Origin: Cyclospora cayetanensis
Taxonomy: Eukaryota; Apicomplexa; Conoidasida; Eucoccidiorida; Eimeriidae
Direction: 5' to 3'
Length of the DNA: 64,000 bases
Assembly (NCBI RefSeq): GCF_002999335.1
Contig: NW_020312370.1
Span: forward strand, 124,001-188,000
A model generated the notes under the pieces. The model saw only the letters and a program-made list of their open reading frames with translations. It had not been told where the DNA came from and searched no databases. The position numbers and the translations under genes are program-made. This document shows positions 57,033-64,000 of this stretch, one piece after another (position 1 is the stretch's first letter; each line of letters starts with the position of its first letter).

Positions 57033-58946
57033 ATGAGCAGCTCGTTTTCTATTGAAATATCAGATGATGCCGTTCCCCGGAGTGGGGATTTAACCAGCGA
57101 TTCCAGCAGCACCAGTCAGGAGTTTGATTTGACTCCTTCGGAGCCTTCTGCTCTTGTGCCTAGCCAGGCCTCTCAACCACCTGAATGGCAGGCCGTTACT
57201 GATCGAGGCGAAGAGGCAGGTACGCCCCCTGGCTTAACTCCCAGGACAGCTAATTCGGCCTCAGTTGGTCACAGTGCTGAGCTTACTGTCTTTCCAGTGA
57301 ATCCTGCAACATCTTCCCTGCAACGCGACCCTCAGCCTCAGCTTGAATGGGCTCCCGATGCTAGCTCATCGCAGCTGGACGCGGAGTATGCTCCGTCATC
57401 TAAAGCGTCGCATTACGGGAGGGAGGCCTTCGAGCCAAGGAACTCCGTCTGTTCCGTGAAGCAACAGGAGCAGCGGCAAGAGAAAAAACTGTGGAATCCC
57501 TCATCTTCCTCTCTATCGGCTCCTGAGGGCAACCCAGTGAGCGGACAGTCCCCGGTACCGGCTGCTAAAGGCAGCTTCAGAGTATCAGTCTCAACGGTGC
57601 CTCCCGGCAGGCAATCGACGGGGGGTCAACCATGCGAGGGGATTTTGAAGAGGAGAACGGAGAAGTGGACCGAACAAAGTATTATGGGGGAAGACGTAAT
57701 TGGATCTAGGGGCCGTCTTTGGCTCGCTCCTGGTTCGGTCTTGTGGCGGTTCTTTCTCTGTGTGCTGGCCCTAAGGATCGGCAGCTCGCTGGCGCTGCTA
57801 GTGGTAGTGCTTACCACGCTCGGGCAGATGGGACGGGCAGTATCTTGCGTCGATATGTCCAACTGTGTGGGGGGTGGGGGCATCATGGCCTTCCCTATTT
57901 TGTTGCGGGCACTTCCAAGCTTCGGTGCCGGGATTGTGGCATACGAGGCTATCACGGGCTCCCTGGTTGCGGGGTTGGTGCTTGTGCTGGTGCCCATGGC
58001 GGGCAACTGCTACTACACGTGTCAAGCCCTTCTTAAGGGTACACGGAAAGCATATCTCGAGGAAGTGCGGGTTACCACCTGCTGCGCTGTGTGGGTTAGT
58101 GCGTGTGTGGGGGTTTTCATTCCCCCCGCCTTCTTTACGCAACAGTTCTGCAACACCTCGAGCTTTGATGTGAACGCCGCCTTGAGATCAGATAGCTTCA
58201 CCGTTGAGGCTGTCTCCAGTAACATGTGCCGCCAGACGGGAATGTCGCAGGCATGCATTGCAGTGGCCCTCCTGTGCGCTTGCAGCACCGCGTTACTGCA
58301 GTTTCAACGTTACTCGCGACTCTGGGCAACTCTCCTGGCACTGGGATCGATAAAGTTCATGTTCGGAGGTTTCCTGCTTTGTTTCACAGTCATGTTTGGC
58401 GGCCAAAGCAACCAGATGATGCTAGAGGTGATGGACGACACAGGGGACGACGAGGGTCTCCAGGCTCCCATGATAATTCAACAGGGGTTGTTCTTTGCTT
58501 CCTTAAAATGGGGGGGCTTCATCCTTGCGTTTGGCAATATGGCGTGCGGCGCGTTCACTGTATGGATGGCATACCTACGCTCCAACCTTCTTTCCTGCAC
58601 TAATATGGTGCTGAATTTCGTATTCTTCTTCGTAAATGCAGTGTCCTTCTTCGCCATGATGTTCCAGTTCACCACGCTCCAGGTGGTTTGCAACTACTCC
58701 TTATACCCGATGACTCAGACAAGCAGAGCACTTGCGGAAGCTGCCTTCTTCTGCACCTTCAAGCCTCAATTCATGTTTGTTTGGCTCTTTGTGGCGTTGC
58801 TTGCCTTCCTTCATCTGTTTATACTTCTCGTCAGCGCCATTCTTTTTCACAAGGAGTACTGCAGGCCAATGCTTAGAACAGGGGTTCTCGTTGCTGCACC
58901 AAGCGTTGACTCGCTACCTCCTAAATGGGGGGCTATTAAGCGATGA
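57033..58946 (+). CDS. Polytopic membrane protein, unknown family
   Basis: Intronless gene, 637 aa, from an ATG with no earlier in-frame ATG. Residues 1-215 are hydrophilic and rich in S, P, E and Q, probably disordered and cytosolic. From about 235 to 615 there are some eight hydrophobic segments, for example LRIGSSLALLVVVLTTLG, IVAYEAITGSLVAGLVLVLV, FGGFLLCFTVMFGG, NFVFFFVNAVSFFAMMF and FVWLFVALLAFLHLFILLVS. Several cysteines lie in the loops (SCVDMSNCVGGGG; FCNTSSF; SNMCRQTG), suggesting disulphides on the luminal or outer side. The C-terminus ends SLPPKWGAIKR. I recognise no transporter signature and would not name a substrate. It resembles lineage-specific apicomplexan membrane proteins only in general layout. 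Confidence 0.85.
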   Translation: MSSSFSIEISDDAVPRSGDLTSDSSSTSQEFDLTPSEPSALVPSQASQPPEWQAVTDRGEEAGTPPGLTPRTANSASVGHSAELTVFPVNPATSSLQRDPQPQLEWAPDASSSQLDAEYAPSSKASHYGREAFEPRNSVCSVKQQEQRQEKKLWNPSSSSLSAPEGNPVSGQSPVPAAKGSFRVSVSTVPPGRQSTGGQPCEGILKRRTEKWTEQSIMGEDVIGSRGRLWLAPGSVLWRFFLCVLALRIGSSLALLVVVLTTLGQMGRAVSCVDMSNCVGGGGIMAFPILLRALPSFGAGIVAYEAITGSLVAGLVLVLVPMAGNCYYTCQALLKGTRKAYLEEVRVTTCCAVWVSACVGVFIPPAFFTQQFCNTSSFDVNAALRSDSFTVEAVSSNMCRQTGMSQACIAVALLCACSTALLQFQRYSRLWATLLALGSIKFMFGGFLLCFTVMFGGQSNQMMLEVMDDTGDDEGLQAPMIIQQGLFFASLKWGGFILAFGNMACGAFTVWMAYLRSNLLSCTNMVLNFVFFFVNAVSFFAMMFQFTTLQVVCNYSLYPMTQTSRALAEAAFFCTFKPQFMFVWLFVALLAFLHLFILLVSAILFHKEYCRPMLRTGVLVAAPSVDSLPPKWGAIKR

Positions 58947-59740
58947 TGCCTAGAAGGTATGGAAGGATGCAGCTTTATCGAATCACTTTTTTTACAGCCG
59001 TGCCCCACCATGTGCACGCACCACTCCCTACACGAAGGAACTCAAAGGACTCAGCCGAAGTCTGATCCTAGGGGCCTTCAAAGTGATTTACTTCATCGCT
59101 TTACCACTTGCAAAAGCGTGTTAGCTCTGTTGCACCGAAAGACGCAATCTATAAAGAGGCGCGGAAGCTAACCAGAAGACCCCAAAATTTTTCGTCGCAG
59201 CTTTAGGCCCAGGCACTTCCCTAGAGTAGTCCCTCGTACTGCTGCAAGAATTGCATATGGCATGTGAGAGGGCACAGCATAAGTGAATCCGTTGCTTACA
59301 AAATCTGCAATGTGCCTGAAGAATCACTATGCCGGTGGCAAGGCGAAGGTGTCGGGGGGGGGAAATACAATATACAATAACCTGCCTGCGGCAGGGAGGG
59401 GCAAAGGGCACACATGACCACTACGAAGCCCCTAACCAGTTCACGATTATTGGGAAAACCAATGCTTTTCCAGAGACAGCACGCCTTCCAGCTTGCTGGC
59501 AATACGCACCGGGAAAAGAAACCGTGCCGTTAATTTCCAGGTTTGGCTGCACGGTCACTTGCATCAGCCCTGACAATGGGCGAAGTAAACACCCAAGACA
59601 GCTGATGAAGTAACTGAAGCATCCGCCTGCCATGGGCTAACGAGGAAGCAGCACGTGCACATCGATAGGAAGTACACGCAATCTTTAGACATGTATCTGG
59701 TGACTGTGTGTGTGTGTGTTAGTCAATTTCTCTGTCCAAA
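58947..59740. other. Convergent intergenic region
   Basis: This lies between the 3' ends of the membrane protein gene and the nucleolin-like gene. A short GT run is at about 59706-59719. No supported exon. Confidence 0.55.
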
Positions 59741-62700
59741 TCAGTCGCTGTCCTCGAAGGTGGTCTTCCTGCCTTGAAATTCCTGCACATTGCCAGCGTT
59801 CGCCGCCTTGGCAGAAGAGGGCGGACCGCCTCCCCGTCCGCGAAATCCACCACGGCCGCCACCTAGTACAACATTGCATACAAAAACGAACCAATCGGTC
59901 CTCCACGGAAAGAAACGGAGAAGATTGAACATCCACCAATGTTCTAGTCGGCACAATGCGGGAGAGCTAAGTCGCGTAAATGAGTTAAAACTCGACGAGA
60001 TGTTCAATGGAGTAGAGCTAATTAAAAGGGCTGCTTACCACGCCCTCCGCCTCTTCCACCACCACCACCCCTGCCCCCACGTCCACCTCTGCCACCCCGG
60101 TCTCCGCCAGCTCCTCTTGGCAATGCATATGCAACCCAAATCGTCCTGCCGTCAAGCTCTGTGTTGTTGTACTCTAGCGCCTTTGTGGCGGAATCCACTG
60201 AATCGAACTCTAAGAAGGCCTGGCCACGCGGCTTGCCGCTGTCCTCAAACACAGGGATGCGCACTGCATGTATATCACCTGAAGACATACAGACAAAACA
60301 ACTGCCATAGCCTGACACACAGCATGTATGGCATCCAAAGGGGGCAAAACAATGCTGACACAGCACCACGTCACTCTGGCTCATTGGTCTCGTAACGACT
60401 TCATGGTTGGGCCTATGTGTGTACTTTCCACCTTACCACATTCGCCAAACGCCTCGCGGATAGTCTCCTCTGTGGTGTCAAAGCTCAGATTTCTCAAGAC
60501 GATTTGGTTTGAAGGCTCTGCCTTAGGGCGGTCATCCCTGGGGGTGGCGGCACCCTTTCCTCCTTCATTGCGGTTCCGATCGCCCTGCTGTTGTCTGTCT
60601 GCTGAGAGATTAATGCGAAGGTTACGTCCCTCGTACTCTGTCTGGTTGAACTCCACTGCCTTTGCCGCGCCTTCTTCAGTCTCAAAAGTGATAAATGCAA
60701 TGCCTCTATCCTCCAGAATTTTTATGCGTGTGGTCGGGCCACAATCTGCCTCGAACAGCTCCTTCAGTTGATCCTGCGACCAATGAATCAAACCGTAACA
60801 GCATGCACTTTTCATCGAACGTTAGAGCACTGCAGAAGTGCGAAGAGCAAGAATACACAGTAGAGTGCAAGAGCTGTCCAACGCCTCCAGCCAAAAAGCT
60901 TTAGAAGCCTCCTATCCCCTACCAACACATTATTAGGCTAGCAAGGGTCAAACAGACTCCATTCGATATAGCAGGTGTATAGGAGGGTTGACGCAGTGTG
61001 CTGCCCAGGGTGCAACGATGCGCGACCCGCTGGAACCTGCTAAAGTCGACGCAATGATACGCATACACATGCCTAAGCTTCGGCTCCACACTGACCTCGG
61101 TTACGGAGAACGGGAGGCCCCCACAAAAAACCTCGCATCGCATGCGAGCTGCTGAGGACTGGTCGCTAAGCTGTAGTTTCTTCTTAGGGCCTTGCTGGAG
61201 CTGGCTATCCTGTTTGCGTTTAGTAGCTGGCGCATCGATATCCATTGCTGCTGCCTGCACTTTTGCCTTCTGGGTCGGCTTCTTGGCTGGCTTTTCCTCT
61301 TCAGAGGACTCGTCGGAGTCCGAGTCCTCAACAGGCTTCTTCGTTGGTGCTGCCTTCGTCTTCGCTGCACTTTTCTTAGCCAGCACCTCCTCTTCAGAGG
61401 ACGACTCATCGGAATCGGAGTTTTGAGTCATGACCTTTTTCTGAGGTGTTGCCTTATCTTTCGCCGCCACCTTCTTAGCTGGGGGCTCGTCTTCCGACGA
61501 CTCGTCGGAGTCGGAGTCCTGTGGCTTGGAGGCTTTTTTCTGGGGAGTCGCCTTTGCCTTCGGCACTGGTTTTTTTGATGGAAGATCCCTTAATGAGTCG
61601 TCAGAATCAGAGTCCTGAGGCGCGCATTTCTTCTGAGCAGGTGCGGCCTTTGCCTTAGCCGTAGCCTTCTTCGCCGGGGGACCGTCGTCTGAAGAGTCGT
61701 CAGTATCCGAGTCTTGAGCCACCCCTTTCCTCTGCGGTGCTGCCTTTGCCTTGAGCATTGGCTTTTTGTGTGAAGTCTCCGCTTCGGAAGAGGATTCATC
61801 AGAGTCCGAATCCTGAGGCGCTGGCCTTTTTTGGGGAGCCGGCTTAGCTCCAGGCAGAGCCTTTCTAGGTGGAGGTGCATCGTCGGAAGAGTCATCGTCA
61901 GACTCAGAAGACTCTTCAGGCTTGACAGGCTTTTTCTGCGCCAGTGTAGCTTTAGCTTTTGCTGAAACCTTGGCGGGAGGCTCGTCTTCTGAGGACTCCT
62001 CAGAAGAAGAGTCTTGAGCAACAGGCTTCTTTTTAGCAGGAGCAGCCTTTGCCTTAGGTGTCGGCTTCCTGGAGGGTTCATCCTCGTCTGAAGACTCATC
62101 CGAGCTCGAATCTTGAGGAACGGGTTTCTTCTGAGCAGGGGCTATCTTCGCTCGAGCAACAACCTTTTTCGTAGGCACATCATCTTCCGAAGATTCAGAG
62201 TCCGAATCCTTTCTAATAGCTGATTGTGTCTTCACTGGCGTAGAAGGCTTCGCTGCTGTCCCAACCTTCTTCTTCATGGCTGCTGCATGTCAAAATGATA
62301 TCGCAGCTACCTTGCAAAGTCATGGGGGGGGGGGGGGGAAGCAACAATCGAAACATGTTCCCAGCAACGCAATCGAAGCACTCGAGAACATCCATGCTGA
62401 ACGGCATTCAGAATTAACGACTGAGAGTCATAATATTCCGTCTGCACATGCTTGCCTTCCACTTGACAATGAAACGCGCAAACCACTGATTTTCAAGAAA
62501 AAGAACCGCTGGTGCTCAGAGATCTTGGTGGATAAATGTCAGCCCCGTAAGGGTCAATAGTAGCAAAAACTTAATCATCAAAGCAGGATAATGGGCCCCG
62601 GCTGTCAATGAAGGTAGACCATACAAATAGAGCATGAGCACGATCATAACAAACACGTCAAAGTGCCCTTCAGATATCGTGAAGCCACCTCGGCACTTCT

Positions 62701-63197
62701 ATAAACATTATTCGTGTAGTACACGTGTAATGCAAAATACTTTGCTATTTGCACTCCCCCAGAAGCATCAATCTCCTAACAATGGATAGCTGCAACCAAT
62801 ATAGACACAAAAGATACTGGCCATGAACCAAAGTGACGCAATGCAACAACTTACGAATTTCCTCTTCAGAAGAGCTCGAGTCTGACGATTCCTGCGTTCT
62901 TGACTGCCCTTTCGTTGTTCCGTTTTTCCCCGCACTTCCTGTTTTCGCTGCCACTGCTTTCTTCACAACGGCGGCACTTGGCTGGTCTTCATCGGAGCTG
63001 TCATCCGACGACTCCACGGCTCCCGGTCCTGGTTTCTTGCTTTGTACAGCTGCCTTCTTTGGTGTAAAGGCCTTCCGCGGCTGAACTTCCTCTTCGCTTG
63101 AAAGCGAATCGTCACTTACAACGGGTTGTGCGACTTTTCCTTTCTGAAACAATTTCCACAACGGACGAAAACCCACAGACCAAAAAGGAACCTTCAT
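59741..63197 (-). CDS. Nucleolin-like RNA-binding protein with Nopp140-like N-terminus
   Basis: Five minus-strand exons join exactly in phase to 742 aa: 63197-62855, 62282-61096, 60773-60437, 60278-60039 and 59862-59741. Residues about 20-480 are some 13 modules of about 33 residues. Each alternates an acidic phospho-acceptor cluster (such as DSDSDESSEDEP) with a Lys/Ala/Pro-rich linker (KAKAAPAQKKP), as in Nopp140/NOLC1. Two RRMs follow. RRM1 is VFCGGLPFSVTE then DRGIAFITFETEEGAAKAV (about 495-567). RRM2 is IVLRNLSFD then KPRGQAFLEFDSVDSATKAL (about 600-675). The C-terminus is an RGG box and ends KTTFEDSD. This is the nucleolin/Nsr1/Gar2 layout; the expected role is nucleolar, in rRNA processing and ribosome assembly. 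The ATG at 63197 is uncertain: an AG (TTGTTTCAG) lies just inside the frame, so the true first exon may be further upstream. Confidence 0.92.
62324..62338 (+). repeat. Homopolymer run of 15 G (C on the coding strand)
   Basis: It lies in intron 1 of the nucleolin-like gene, near the acceptor of exon 2. Its length is likely unstable and prone to sequencing error, but it does not affect the coding frame. Confidence 0.9.
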
Positions 63198-64000
63198 AAG
63201 AGCAGTGCTCCGCAGCTAGTTGGCGATACCGTTCGTCCTCTGTGGCCTACGATAACAGCGAACTCGTCGGATCGCTTGACAGGCCATTCTCTCTTTGGAC
63301 TGCATGTGAAATCGTACGAGTGCCCCCGCGTGCCCCACACTACCATAGCACTCGCATTAATGCTTCCATCGATACACTCCACAGCCTACATGCTACCGAA
63401 GAAACACAATTAGAAGCAGAGCGTCGTTTCTAAGGGAAAAGGCTCACTGCCATTGTGGTTGGTTTCAAGGGAAGATACGCCGAAGGTCTTCGAAGTGGGG
63501 CACTGCGTCAAAGGTGCCCTTGCAGGCGTGCGGAATCCGTCAAATAGATTCAGATGCCCCAAAATTACAAGAAGGAGAAGGCCCAGCAAAGAATCCTCGA
63601 ACAAATAATGAATACCTTCTTGTGGGGTACTAGAGCTTGGCACAGCACAGCAAAGCCAAGCCCAGTAGCTCGTATGCACCCAAGGAGCAGTGCTTTGCTG
63701 CCTCCTGGTGGGTGGGCCATCCGTCGTGAGGGCTGGCCTCAGCTATGCATTAAGGATCCACTAGAAAATTTTCTACATTAAGATTAGTATCTCTATAATG
63801 ATCCACTTCTGATCTAAATAACATTATCTTCTATCACTTTCTCCTTCATAATACATTTTCGATCTCAGATTGTACTGTCATTTTTCCCCGATCGTTTTCA
63901 CTAAGGCTCTCGAGCACGCTCTCCCTGGCTGCTGCAGGCACCAAATCGAGCCGTCTCGTTGAATGGGGCTCTCGAGAGCTGTATTTTTGCTTCATAGGAG
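63198..64000. other. Region upstream of the nucleolin-like gene
   Basis: No supported gene. It should contain the promoter, and possibly a first exon, of the minus-strand nucleolin-like gene. Short frames on both strands lack motifs. Confidence 0.45.

Noticed and set aside
61142..62099. Several overlapping frames on both strands across the acidic repeat region
   Set aside because: They are shadows of the Nopp140-like modules of the nucleolin-like gene, whose frame is fixed by RRM exons and splice phase.
1..64000. CRISPR array, phage, or bacterial defence system
   Set aside because: No regularly spaced direct repeats with unique spacers and no prokaryotic gene organisation; the genes are intron-containing eukaryotic ones.

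Overview
The window is nuclear DNA of an apicomplexan parasite, most likely an eimeriid coccidian (Eimeria/Cyclospora-like). The genes are intron-rich, with short introns bounded by GT-AG consensus. Coding regions and introns carry CAG/CTG runs and glutamine-rich segments. The conserved genes are eukaryotic housekeeping genes, and the space between them holds decayed Ty3/gypsy retroelements. I assembled exon structures by hand from splice consensus, reading phase and recalled family motifs. No search was run.

Left part (1-30.8 kb). After fragments of an unidentified minus-strand gene at the left edge comes a cap-2 mRNA 2'-O-methyltransferase (CMTR2-like, minus). A decayed minus-strand retroelement occupies about 7.9-11.7 kb. 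It is followed by a long plus-strand gene for an NT-C2 domain protein with a glutamine-rich coiled coil, and by a minus-strand NOSIP-like ubiquitin ligase. OST48, the dilysine-tailed subunit of oligosaccharyltransferase, starts 615 bp away in divergent orientation. A 2-oxoglutarate/Fe(II) dioxygenase (prolyl-4-hydroxylase-like) follows on the same strand.

Middle (30.8-56 kb). A minus-strand multi-exon gene encodes an unrecognised membrane-anchored protein. Two direct copies of a chromodomain-type Ty3 element (about 36.8-40.5 kb and 49.9-55.5 kb) flank a block of three host genes. These are an FtsH-like AAA ATPase that ends exactly where the M41 peptidase should begin (minus), the splicing factor BUD13 (plus, seven exons), and a signal-peptide-bearing acidic protein (minus). 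The two element copies are almost identical over about 2.4 kb but diverged in a short internal patch.

Right part (56-64 kb). A small minus-strand membrane protein abuts, head to head, a 637-residue polytopic membrane protein. A five-exon minus-strand gene then joins a Nopp140-like array of alternating acidic-serine and lysine modules to nucleolin-type RRMs and an RGG tail.

Functionally, much of the recognisable content concerns RNA (cap methylation, pre-mRNA retention and splicing, nucleolar ribonucleoprotein) and the endomembrane or secretory system (OST48, secreted and membrane proteins). The genes are not organised as an operon. No tRNA, rRNA, CRISPR or bacterial-type system was seen. The most unusual items are the peptidase-less FtsH-like protein, the Nopp140/nucleolin composite, the mosaic retroelement pair, a perfect 40-bp palindrome in an intron, and a probable GC-AG intron.
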